This document shows, one piece after another, positions 1 through 6,566 of a DNA stretch of 13,360 nt. The stretch spans positions 1-13,360 of the forward strand of contig JAJZXZ010000006.1 of NCBI GenBank assembly GCA_021806185.1, given 5' to 3'. The position numbers were made by a program, and so were the translations under genes. The DNA is from Microcaldota archaeon (lineage in GTDB: Archaea > Micrarchaeota > Micrarchaeia > Micrarchaeales > Micrarchaeaceae). The notes beneath the pieces were generated by a model. The model did no database searches, was not told where the DNA came from, and worked only from the letters and a program-made list of their open reading frames with translations. Every line of letters begins with the position of its first letter. The first letter of the stretch is position 1.

Positions 1-13
1 CTTGATTTGGCAT
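1..13 (-). CDS. Possible 5' end of a leftward gene (partial, unidentified)
   Basis: On the minus strand an ATG lies at 13-11, followed by codons for Pro, Asn and Gln before the window ends. About six bases upstream is an AAGGTGGA stretch (complement of 20-27), a good archaeal Shine-Dalgarno sequence, and the symmetric TTTAAAT near 55-62 could serve as its TATA box. Only four codons are visible, so no product can be named and the gene itself is an inference from the start signals. Confidence 0.3.
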
Positions 14-55
14 GCAATTCCACCTTATTATCGCATCTAAGGCGAATCAAAAGCA

Positions 56-63
56 TTTAAATA
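56..63 (+). promoter_or_regulatory. TATA-like element upstream of the transglutaminase-like gene
   Basis: TTTAAATA sits in an AT-rich stretch. Together with a second AT-rich element, TTTAATAA at 151-158, it could drive the rightward gene. The second lies about 24 bases before the ATG at 178, the usual archaeal TATA-to-start distance for a leaderless mRNA. The first is nearly symmetric and could also serve a leftward gene starting at 13. Confidence 0.4.
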
Positions 64-177
64 CTTTCTGTTTTGAATTTTACTTTCTTTCAAAAGTTGT
101 CAACCGGCTTTTCTAAGAGGTTATTAGCACATTATTGGCAGCAAAAGGATTTTAATAAAGATACGCGAATAGCTAAT

Positions 178-681
178 ATGGACGCAGTCAAAGCATTCGA
201 AAAGATAAGGGACGTCCCCTATAGAATACCTCTAAACCTTAAAGAAAGGGACGATTCCTGTAGCGGGAAAAGCGATAGGTTATTCAAACTTCTAACCAAG
301 ACCGGCTATAAGGTAAGGTACAGGGTTTGCGAGTTTTTGTGGAGCTCGATGGACCTACCAGCTGTAGTTAGAAAAGCACCGCATGAAAACCGCTGCACCC
401 ACACTTATCTGGAGGTTTACATCAATGGCAAATGGAGAGTGCTCGATGCAACATGGGACAAAGGGCTCGGCAGTGTATTGCACGTAAACCACTGGAATGG
501 AGAATCCAGTACAGAGATAGCGGTCAAGCCTATAAAGACATTCACACCGGAAAAGAGCAGATCCGCAGTAAATGCATACGGCACGGAAAAAGAAATCAAG
601 GCCGATTTGAGGGAGAATGGAAGATTTTATAGAGCGTTCAATGAATGGGCTGACATGGTCAGGCATTCTTCCCGAAATTAG
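178..681 (+). CDS. Transglutaminase-like (papain-fold) protein
   Basis: A 167-aa protein resembling the transglutaminase-like superfamily of papain-fold cysteine hydrolases and their relatives. The three expected active-site positions are visible: Cys28 in DSCSGKS, His75 in THTYLEV and Asp90 in LDATWD. The specific substrate cannot be told, and no signal peptide or membrane segment is seen. The frame is open back to a TTG at 73, but 73-177 is only about 30% GC and carries TATA-like elements, while composition rises from 178 onward. I therefore prefer the ATG at 178, read as leaderless; TTG 97 and TTG 73 are alternatives. The gene is more AT-rich than its neighbours and may be a later acquisition. 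Its last 23 bases overlap the convergent nop5 gene. Confidence 0.72.
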   Translation: MDAVKAFEKIRDVPYRIPLNLKERDDSCSGKSDRLFKLLTKTGYKVRYRVCEFLWSSMDLPAVVRKAPHENRCTHTYLEVYINGKWRVLDATWDKGLGSVLHVNHWNGESSTEIAVKPIKTFTPEKSRSAVNAYGTEKEIKADLRENGRFYRAFNEWADMVRHSSRN

Positions 682-1585
682 ATTTCCAGCCGCCTTTCCT
701 GCGCTGGAAACCGCGCCCTCCCATCCTCCTCTGGAAGCCCTTCTTCTCAAAAACCCTATCTGGCGCCTCCTTCTTCGGCTTTATCGGCTTCTCCCTTATC
801 CTCTTTATGCTCTCGTCCAGGTCCTTCTTCAGCTTCTCTGCTATGAAGTTCTTAGAGAAGTGGTCCGCCTTGAGCGCAATGCATATCTTTGTCGCGTATA
901 CTCTCGCAAACCTGCCGCGTATCTCCCGCGGCGCGTTCGTTACCTCAGGTATCTTGAACAGTATCCCGTATTTCGGCGGTTTGCTCCCGAACTTTATGTG
1001 CTTGAATAGCGCCTTTTCGGCTCCTAGCAGCTGCACTGTGCCAGCTGGCATAGTGGCCAGCCTCTCCATCGAGCCCGCCCTGCTCAGCAGCTCTGCAGCT
1101 ATCATATGGCCTGCCAGGTATGTCGTGTTGGGCATTATCCTGGTCGATGCCTTCTTTATATAGGAATCTAGTCCCTTGAGCGAATCCGACATCCCAAGCA
1201 GCATCCGCGCGAATTCCGATATCGCGCTGCCGTCTTCGCCTTCCAGCGCCCTGCCTATTGTCGAAAGCAGCTTATTGTGTATCTCACCTGCGCGTCCCTC
1301 GTCGCCAACAGCCTCCTTTATCGCGGCATCGTCCTTGCCCTTGCCTTGCACTGCCATGACAAGCTTTGCCAGGGTCTCAGGGCTGGTAATTCTGACCTCC
1401 GGAAGGTATATCCCGAACCACTCGCTTAGCCTCTCGTAAGCGAGGTTGAGCGATCTATCCGTCTCGATGTAAGCGTTGACGGCCTGCATCAGCGCGTACT
1501 CCTCGCTCTGGTATGCGCTCCTTATCCCCTCTTTGGCGCTCTCCAGCATTCGCTCCCTTACCCCCTCAAATCCTTTCTTTGGCAA
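659..1585 (-). CDS. nop5: Nop5-type (Nop56/Nop58) C/D box RNP core protein, lacking the usual N-terminal domain
   Basis: Core protein of the archaeal C/D box sRNP, which guides 2'-O-methylation of rRNA and tRNA with L7Ae and fibrillarin. From the TTG at 1585 it is 308 aa. Residues about 17-145 form the long helical coiled-coil region (AVNAYIE, ERLSEWFGIYLPEV). Residues about 150-250 form the NOP domain that binds the box C/D-L7Ae surface (PAGTVQLLGAEKALFKHIK, KPPKYGILF, RGRFARVYATK). The C-terminus is basic and rich in Gly and Arg, with a duplicated GFQRR unit at 283-287 and 292-296. The roughly 100-residue N-terminal domain that holds fibrillarin in known Nop5 proteins is absent. TTG 1585 is chosen because GGTGTG precedes it by three bases and a TATA-like ATTTTATAC lies upstream. 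ATG 1549 is an alternative. The ATG at 1660 lies upstream of the promoter. Confidence 0.88.
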   Translation of the reverse strand: MPKKGFEGVRERMLESAKEGIRSAYQSEEYALMQAVNAYIETDRSLNLAYERLSEWFGIYLPEVRITSPETLAKLVMAVQGKGKDDAAIKEAVGDEGRAGEIHNKLLSTIGRALEGEDGSAISEFARMLLGMSDSLKGLDSYIKKASTRIMPNTTYLAGHMIAAELLSRAGSMERLATMPAGTVQLLGAEKALFKHIKFGSKPPKYGILFKIPEVTNAPREIRGRFARVYATKICIALKADHFSKNFIAEKLKKDLDESIKRIREKPIKPKKEAPDRVFEKKGFQRRMGGRGFQRRKGGWKSNFGKNA

Positions 1586-1620
1586 ATTCACACCGCAGCA
1601 AGAGAGGTATCTCCGATAAG

Positions 1621-1630
1621 GTATAAAATA
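1621..1630 (-). promoter_or_regulatory. Probable TATA box for nop5
   Basis: The minus strand reads TATTTTATAC here. A start of transcription about 25 bases further on would fall near 1600, just ahead of the TTG start at 1585. The element excludes the ATG at 1660, which lies upstream of it. Confidence 0.5.
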
Positions 1631-1664
1631 GCGATAGATGTGCGCTGCCCTACAGCACAAAAAG

Positions 1665-1672
1665 TATAAATA
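1665..1672 (+). promoter_or_regulatory. Probable TATA box for the 108-aa unknown gene
   Basis: TATAAATA, a near-consensus archaeal TATA element, predicts transcription from about 1690-1697. That leaves a leader of roughly 20 bases containing AGTGAT three bases before the ATG at 1714. It is divergent from the nop5 promoter, about 40 bases away. Confidence 0.6.
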
Positions 1673-1713
1673 CCTTCGAGCATGAGTCCCTTCTGTTCGC
1701 TTGAAGTGATTTT

Positions 1714-2040
1714 ATGGCGAGAAGGCTAGTAGATGAAGCATTGGGGCAAGGAAGGACACAGCGCATCGTCTCAGCGCACCAGATCAGCGCTCTGCCGGGC
1801 AGCATAGAAGGGCCAAAATCCGGGGACCTGAAGGCTCCGACGGCAAGTGAGCCTTTAATGGGGATAATGCGAAGGGATGAGACTGCGGTGCAGGTCGCAA
1901 TGCCGCTCAGGGTAGCGCCCATCAAAGGATTCGAGCGGTTCTTGGAGCTGAGGGCAGCAGAAAGGGACATAGCCAGCAAGCGCAATACCACGGGCGAGCA
2001 AGAGCCTTTATCTAATAGCATGCAGTCCGACACGCAATAA
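1714..2040 (+). CDS. Hypothetical protein, 108 aa
   Basis: I do not recognise this protein. It begins MARRLVDEALGQGRTQR, has a Pro/Ser/Ala-rich middle (about 25-60), a likely helix at about 70-90 (GFERFLELRAAERDIASK) and a polar tail. No membrane segment, signal peptide or Cys cluster is seen, so it is probably soluble and basic at its N-terminus. The rightward frame is preferred over the overlapping leftward open frame. It has a good TATA box at 1665-1672, AGTGAT three bases before the ATG, and AGG/ATA/CTG-rich codons like those of neighbouring genes. It ends 27 bases before the M16 peptidase. Confidence 0.6.
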   Translation: MARRLVDEALGQGRTQRIVSAHQISALPGSIEGPKSGDLKAPTASEPLMGIMRRDETAVQVAMPLRVAPIKGFERFLELRAAERDIASKRNTTGEQEPLSNSMQSDTQ

Positions 2041-2048
2041 TTTTAAGC
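2039..2048 (+). promoter_or_regulatory. Possible TATA element for the M16 peptidase gene
   Basis: AATTTTAAGC begins at the stop codon of the preceding gene, and its centre is about 24 bases before the ATG at 2068. That is the spacing expected for a leaderless transcript. No Shine-Dalgarno sequence is seen in front of this start, which fits. Confidence 0.4.
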
Positions 2049-2067
2049 TGTACCGCGAAAGAGAAGC

Positions 2068-3303
2068 ATGCAGACAAAGGTCACGACGCTCGGCAACGGC
2101 CTTACACTGATAGTATCGCCTATGCGCAGCCTGCAGACCGTCGGCATAGCTTTGGGGGTAAGGTACGGCTACGTGGACGACCTGCCAGGAAAGATAGGCG
2201 TTTCGCACTTTCTCGAACACATGCTCTTCAAGGGGACGAGGAAAAGAACCTGGAAGGGGATAGACGAGGAGACGAACCGCCTAAGCATAGACGACAACGC
2301 TTTCACCGATTCCGAGTATACGGTATACACAATGACCGCATACAAGGGCTACTTCGGCAGGGCGATGGAAATACTCTCAGACATGGTGAGGAACTCGACA
2401 ATTCCAGATAAGGAATTCGCCATGGAGAAGGGGCCGATAGTCAACGAGATACTGATGTTTCACGACAATCCGGCATCGTCGGAGATGTCAGGCGGCTACC
2501 TGCCAAGAGTGCTGTTCAAGAAGCACCCTGCAAGGAACACGTCGCTGGAGAATCCGAGGAGCACACGAGGCATGACGAGGAGGGACCTCATGCGAGTGTA
2601 CGACAGCTACTACACGCCTGGCAACATGGTCCTCTCAATATACGGCGGGGTGGGCGCTAGCACTGCCACGTCCATATCGAAAAGATACTTCGGCGGGTTC
2701 AGGAAGCACACGAAGAAACCGCTCAGGCACCCTTCAAGGGAGAAGCAGGAGAGGTCTGTCATGACGATAACGAGGAGGGGGGTGAAGCAGGCAAGAGTAG
2801 GCATAGGGTTCAAGACGCAGGAGTTCCGCAAGCAATACCTCAACGAGTACCTGTCGTCGCTTGTGGCTGGGCTGCTGCTCCAGCACAGGCTCTTCGAAGA
2901 GGTGCGGGAGAGGCGCGGGCTCTCCTACGAGCCTGCTGCCAGGGCGTACACCTACTCCACATATGGATTCATGGGAGCCGAAGCGGGCGTAGAGCAGAGG
3001 AACCTGAGAGAGGCGGAGAAAGTGATACTAAAGGAATTCTACAAGCTGCAGTGCGGCGAGATAAAGAAGAGCGAGATAGACAGGATAAAGAACGAGCTGC
3101 GCATAGGCTACACGATAGCGAGGGAGAGGCCGCTGGAGATGGCCATCAGGGCTGCAGTATCGACGATGACAGAGCAGGATCCGAGCCTTCCGGAGCGGAT
3201 GCCGGAGCTGATAGGCAGGGTGAGCCTCGACGGGGTGAGAGGGTACTGCGCAAAATACATAGACGTCGACAGGTATGGCATGTACATACTGAAGCCGAGG
3301 TAG
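2068..3303 (+). CDS. M16-family zinc metallopeptidase (processing-peptidase/insulinase-like)
   Basis: A 411-aa zinc-dependent peptidase of the two-domain M16B type, related to bacterial YmxG/PqqL-like proteases and the mitochondrial processing peptidase. The inverted zinc motif HFLEH is at 47-51 (His47, Glu50, His51). The distal zinc ligand is Glu127 in PIVNEI, 76 residues after His51, the spacing used by the family. Glu120 is the other conserved acidic residue. The second domain carries the family signature around Arg280 and Tyr287 (LFEEVRERRGLSY). It should therefore be catalytically active, cutting peptides inside a closed chamber. No signal peptide or membrane segment is visible, so a cytoplasmic role is likely. 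M16 proteins are mostly bacterial, so an old transfer is possible. Its substrate is unknown. Confidence 0.92.
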   Translation: MQTKVTTLGNGLTLIVSPMRSLQTVGIALGVRYGYVDDLPGKIGVSHFLEHMLFKGTRKRTWKGIDEETNRLSIDDNAFTDSEYTVYTMTAYKGYFGRAMEILSDMVRNSTIPDKEFAMEKGPIVNEILMFHDNPASSEMSGGYLPRVLFKKHPARNTSLENPRSTRGMTRRDLMRVYDSYYTPGNMVLSIYGGVGASTATSISKRYFGGFRKHTKKPLRHPSREKQERSVMTITRRGVKQARVGIGFKTQEFRKQYLNEYLSSLVAGLLLQHRLFEEVRERRGLSYEPAARAYTYSTYGFMGAEAGVEQRNLREAEKVILKEFYKLQCGEIKKSEIDRIKNELRIGYTIARERPLEMAIRAAVSTMTEQDPSLPERMPELIGRVSLDGVRGYCAKYIDVDRYGMYILKPR

Positions 3304-3308
3304 CGCAC

Positions 3309-3320
3309 CTTTTTTATATT
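3309..3320 (+). promoter_or_regulatory. Probable TATA box for glyS
   Basis: A T-rich stretch ending TTTATATT follows directly after the M16 stop codon and lies about 28-31 bases before the ATG at 3347. The glyS transcript would be leaderless or nearly so. GlyRS, OGG1 and translin probably share this promoter, because no other promoter is seen before them. Confidence 0.5.
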
Positions 3321-3346
3321 GGTTAGAGAGAGGTATACCGAGATAT

Positions 3347-4822
3347 ATGAAGATAGAAGAACTGCTTGCGTATGCGAAGAGCAAGGGCTTCTTCTGGCCT
3401 AGCGCAGAGATATACGGCGGAGCGTCGGGCATATTCGACTACGGGCACGTGGGGGCGCTCCTGAAGAGGAGGTTCGAAAGCCTCTGGCTCTCCTACTTCG
3501 TTGACCAGAATGAGGGCTATCACCTGATAGAGGGATCCGAGATGCTCCCGGAGAAGCCGCTGATAGCGTCCGGCCACGCATCAAGGTTCAATGATGTGCT
3601 GGTAGGCTGCACCAAGTGCAAGACCTTCTTCAGGGCCGATGTGATACTCGCAGAGAAGAAGGTGGCGGTGTCAGAAGGAGCGTCACCGGAAGATATGGAC
3701 AAGCTGATAGAAAAGAGCGGGATAAGGTGCCCGAGATGCGGCGGCGACCTCGGAAAGTCGAAGTCGTTCAACATGATGATCGGAATAAGCCTCGGCCCGG
3801 AGAAGGCGGAGAGGGGCTACCTCAGGCCAGAGACCGCGCAATCCGCATACCTGAACTTCTTCCAGGAATTCAACGTCCTGAGGAAGGCGCTGCCGCTCGG
3901 ACTTGCGATAATAGGCAAAGCGTACAGGAACGAGATATCGCCAAGGCAGGGCCTTTTCAGGCTCAGAGAGCTGACGCAGGCCGAATTGCAGATATTCTTC
4001 GACCCAGAGACCTGGAAGCCGGGGGACGACGGGCTCTCAGAAAGGAAATTCATTGTGGTAACGTACAGCGACAAGAAGACGCAGCTGCTCAGCGCGCATG
4101 AGCTCGCCAAAAGGTACGGCATACCTGAATTCTATGCCTATCACATGGCGCTGATAGACAGGTTCTACACTGACGTGATGGGCGTCCCTAAGGAAAGGTT
4201 CAGGTTCCTTGAGAAGGGCGGCGATGAGAAGGCGTTCTACAACAAGGTCCATATGGACATCGAGGTAGATATAGAGAGCTGGGGAGGTTTCAGGGAGGTC
4301 GGAGGCCTGCACTACAGGACGGATTACGATTTAAGCTCCCACACAAAAGGATCCGGCAAGGACCTCTCAGTAAACATCGCCGGAAAAAGGATAATGCCGC
4401 ACGTGCTCGAGCTGAGTTTCGGAGTCGATAGGAACGTCTGGATGCTCCTGGATCTCTTCTACAAGAAGGACGCAGAGAGGAGCGTGCTGATGCTGCCGAA
4501 GCGGCTCGCCCCGTACCAGGCAGCGGTGTTCCAGCTGCAAAACGACGAGAAGCTCGACCAGACCGCGCAGAAAATATACGAGAGCCTGAAGCACAGGTTC
4601 AAGGTCGTTACCGACAGCTCCGGTTCTATAGGCAGGAGGTATGCGAGGATGGATGATATAGGAACCCCATACTGCATAACTGTAGATTTCAAGAGCACAG
4701 ACAAGGCTGACAAGGAGCACGGCACCGTCACGATAAGGAACCGGGACGACAGGTCGCAATCCAGGGTCAAGATAGACTCGCTTCAGGAGTTTTTTGAAAA
4801 GGCATACACGCACGGTGATTAG
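3347..4822 (+). CDS. glyS: Glycyl-tRNA synthetase (archaeal/eukaryotic dimeric type)
   Basis: Class II aminoacyl-tRNA synthetase charging tRNA-Gly, 491 aa. The N-terminal segment FFWPSAEIYGGASGIFDYG (15-33) is typical of this enzyme. A zinc-ribbon-like insertion follows, with Cys88, Cys91, Cys128 and Cys131. The RPETAQ segment is at 160-165, motif 2 at about 188-212 (YRNEISPRQGLFRLRE) and motif 3 at about 351-370 (HVLELSFGVDR, Arg362). The C-terminal anticodon-binding domain covers about 378-485. It is somewhat shorter than many archaeal GlyRS proteins. Its last two codons, GGT GAT, form a perfect Shine-Dalgarno sequence for the next gene, whose CTG start directly follows the TAG stop. Confidence 0.96.
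   Translation: MKIEELLAYAKSKGFFWPSAEIYGGASGIFDYGHVGALLKRRFESLWLSYFVDQNEGYHLIEGSEMLPEKPLIASGHASRFNDVLVGCTKCKTFFRADVILAEKKVAVSEGASPEDMDKLIEKSGIRCPRCGGDLGKSKSFNMMIGISLGPEKAERGYLRPETAQSAYLNFFQEFNVLRKALPLGLAIIGKAYRNEISPRQGLFRLRELTQAELQIFFDPETWKPGDDGLSERKFIVVTYSDKKTQLLSAHELAKRYGIPEFYAYHMALIDRFYTDVMGVPKERFRFLEKGGDEKAFYNKVHMDIEVDIESWGGFREVGGLHYRTDYDLSSHTKGSGKDLSVNIAGKRIMPHVLELSFGVDRNVWMLLDLFYKKDAERSVLMLPKRLAPYQAAVFQLQNDEKLDQTAQKIYESLKHRFKVVTDSSGSIGRRYARMDDIGTPYCITVDFKSTDKADKEHGTVTIRNRDDRSQSRVKIDSLQEFFEKAYTHGD
4814..4819 (+). promoter_or_regulatory. Shine-Dalgarno sequence for the CTG start of ogg
   Basis: GGTGAT is complementary to the AUCACC of the archaeal 16S rRNA 3' end. It encodes the last two residues of GlyRS (Gly-Asp). 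The TAG stop fills the three-base spacer, and CTG 4823 follows. The same GGTGAT-N3-CTG layout occurs before eS26 and Bud32. Confidence 0.7.
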
Positions 4823-5689
4823 CTGCAGAGCCAGCCCAGCATACCAGTAACCACGTTCTCGCTCAGGCACACGTTCGAGAGCGCGCAGCCGCTGACGTTC
4901 TATGCGGACTTCAATAGGGTGAGCAACACACTCATATACCCGAAAGGAAGCTTCTTTATAAACGTGGTGCAGTCAGGCAGCGACGAGAAAGGGCGCTTGC
5001 ACGTGAGCGGAGTCCGCCCTAAAGATGGAGTGCGCGAGGTGAGGAGGAGATTCAGGCTCAGAGACGACATGGGCAGGATATATGAGAACATACGGCCAGA
5101 CACGTACATCGCAAGGGCGATAGATTCATATATGGGAATGAGGCTTACCCTCAACGACCCGTGGGAGACAACGCTCGTATTCATAATATCGCAGTTCAAC
5201 AACGTGAAGCGCATACGGCTTATAACACGGAACATAATCGGTAAGTACGGAAGTGAGATAGAGGGCCATGACGGGATAAAGGCGAGGAGCTTCCCAACAA
5301 GCGCAGATATGATGAAGGCTACCGAGAAGGAGCTCAAACGGCTTGGCGCAGGGTACCGCGCAAGGTATATAATCGGGGCGGCGGATTACTGCACAAACAA
5401 CGTAGACCTAGGCGAGCTGCCGGCCCACAAGTACTTGAAGCTGAAGGAGGAGCTGATGCAGATAGACGGAGTTGGTGAAAAGGTGGCCGATTGCATAGCC
5501 CTGATGGGCTACGGCAACCTGAAGGCATTCCCGATAGACGTGCACATAAAAAGGACCATGGAGAAACTCTACTTCGGGGGAAAGGCAAAGAGGATGCACG
5601 AGATACGTGAGTTTGCGGAGAGCAGGTGGGGTAACTACATGGGATACGCACAGCAGTACCTATTCCACAATGCGAGGATGATGGCATGA
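4823..5689 (+). CDS. ogg: 8-oxoguanine DNA glycosylase/AP lyase, OGG1 type (CTG start)
   Basis: Bifunctional base-excision-repair enzyme removing 8-oxoguanine, 288 aa from CTG 4823. It matches human OGG1 point by point. The helix-hairpin-helix is IDGVGEKVADC with catalytic Lys220, and the catalytic Asp239 is in FPIDVHI, 19 residues later as in OGG1. Cys224, Gln277 and Phe281, which recognise 8-oxoG, are present, as are Tyr178 and Arg179 (GAGYRARY). The residue matching OGG1 Asn149 is Phe125, which may alter opposite-base choice. The first ATG/GTG/TTG in frame is GTG 4919, but codons 4823-4918 encode TFSLRHTFESAQPLTF. That matches the OGG1 N-terminal strand with its SGQ-F/W motif, so the protein must start upstream of 4919. 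It shares an operon with glyS and overlaps translin by four bases (ATGA). Confidence 0.9.
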   Translation: MQSQPSIPVTTFSLRHTFESAQPLTFYADFNRVSNTLIYPKGSFFINVVQSGSDEKGRLHVSGVRPKDGVREVRRRFRLRDDMGRIYENIRPDTYIARAIDSYMGMRLTLNDPWETTLVFIISQFNNVKRIRLITRNIIGKYGSEIEGHDGIKARSFPTSADMMKATEKELKRLGAGYRARYIIGAADYCTNNVDLGELPAHKYLKLKEELMQIDGVGEKVADCIALMGYGNLKAFPIDVHIKRTMEKLYFGGKAKRMHEIREFAESRWGNYMGYAQQYLFHNARMMA

Positions 5690-6258
5690 AGGCACTTGAC
5701 GCTGACATAGAAAATATAGCTGGCGGGCTTACCAGGAAACAATCGGACTTCGATGTAGTGATGCAGCTTTCGAGGGAACTTATCCGTGATGCCGGCCAGA
5801 CGATCACTTTCATGCACAACAACGAGATAAAAAAAGCTGCAGAAAAGCTGCGCGCCATGGCATCAACGGTGAAGAGGCTGCAGAAGATAGACTCCAAGTT
5901 CAGGTACCATACGATGCAGGCGTATCAGGAGTATGCAGAGGCCAGGATCTTCGCTGACATAAAGACCAAACGAACGGTCACCCCGCTAAGCGGCGTGAGA
6001 GTCGATGGCGATGCATACTTGATGGGGCTGATGGATGTGGAGGGGGAGCTGAAAAGGGAGATATTGGAGTCCCTCAGGGCCGGCAGAGTGAAGGAAGCGG
6101 AATGGTACTTCGACACAATGAAGAGGATATACGACTCAACAAGGAAGCTAAGGTTCGCCGAGGCTGTCTTGCCCGGGTTCAGGAAGAAACAGGATACCGC
6201 GAGGATCCAGATAGAGAATGCGGGCAGCGAGATACTGATGTTCAAGAGAAGGCGCTAG
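5686..6258 (+). CDS. Translin/TRAX-family nucleic-acid-binding protein
   Basis: A 190-aa, mostly helical protein of the translin superfamily, whose members form octamers that bind single-stranded RNA or DNA; TRAX-type members cleave RNA. Family features seen are QAYQEYAEARIF (78-89), the acidic GLMDVEGELKREIL segment (114-127) and the C-terminal LPGFRKKQDTARIQIE (162-177). Acidic residues Glu82, Glu85, Asp117, Glu119 and Glu121 could make up a TRAX-like metal site, so RNase activity is possible but unproven. The start ATG overlaps the stop of the glycosylase (ATGA), implying translational coupling, and GATGAT lies three bases before it. The stop lies in a CTAG shared with the stop of the convergent HTH gene. 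Confidence 0.88.
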   Translation: MKALDADIENIAGGLTRKQSDFDVVMQLSRELIRDAGQTITFMHNNEIKKAAEKLRAMASTVKRLQKIDSKFRYHTMQAYQEYAEARIFADIKTKRTVTPLSGVRVDGDAYLMGLMDVEGELKREILESLRAGRVKEAEWYFDTMKRIYDSTRKLRFAEAVLPGFRKKQDTARIQIENAGSEILMFKRRR

Positions 6259-6566
6259 CGCAGCCTGAGATACACTGACGATGCAGCCAGGTCTATGCTC
6301 TTGTTGACCGTGTCGGCATGGCTGCCGGACGCGGCGAGCTTGGCTATCCTGTTGTCCAGGCCCATCTCCTTTATCCTCGCAGCAACCATGGCTATCCTTT
6401 CTGAATAATCGCCATTGATATACTTGTTGACAGACGCCTGTGTTATCCCAAGCCTGTCTGCTATCTCCTGCTGCCCCATCTTGTACTTACGCTTGAGCAG
6501 CCTTGCCACAGCAACCCTCACCGCAGGTATCGCAGTCCTTATAATGCTGTCGCACTCAGATACCAT
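6255..6566 (-). CDS. Archaeal HTH transcriptional regulator (COG2522-like)
   Basis: A 103-aa predicted DNA-binding protein. A Cro/XRE-type helix-turn-helix spans about residues 30-52 (GQQEIADRLGITQASVNKYI). It is preceded by IPAVRVAVARLLKRKY, the arrangement of the small archaeal COG2522 regulators. The C-terminal half is helical with no recognisable ligand domain. The ATG at 6566 overlaps the TGA stop of the upstream gene by one base (TGATG). GTG 6569 would add one residue. The two are almost certainly co-transcribed, so the regulator may control its own operon with the RpiB-like protein. The gene ends within CTAG, sharing bases with the translin stop on the other strand. Confidence 0.82.
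   Translation of the reverse strand: MVSECDSIIRTAIPAVRVAVARLLKRKYKMGQQEIADRLGITQASVNKYINGDYSERIAMVAARIKEMGLDNRIAKLAASGSHADTVNKSIDLAASSVYLRLR

Noticed and set aside
1650..2033. 127-codon leftward open frame opposite the 108-aa unknown
   Set aside because: The rightward frame has a TATA box, a Shine-Dalgarno and neighbour-like codon use; the leftward one has none of these.
3347..5689. GlyRS-OGG1 fusion by reading through TAG 4820-4822
   Set aside because: TAG ends other genes here normally (681, 3303, 6258), and the CTG right after it has the same Shine-Dalgarno layout as two other genes. Kept only as an alternative.
5334..5897. 187-codon leftward open frame
   Set aside because: Antisense to the glycosylase and translin genes, Ser/Pro/Cys-rich with no domain pattern.
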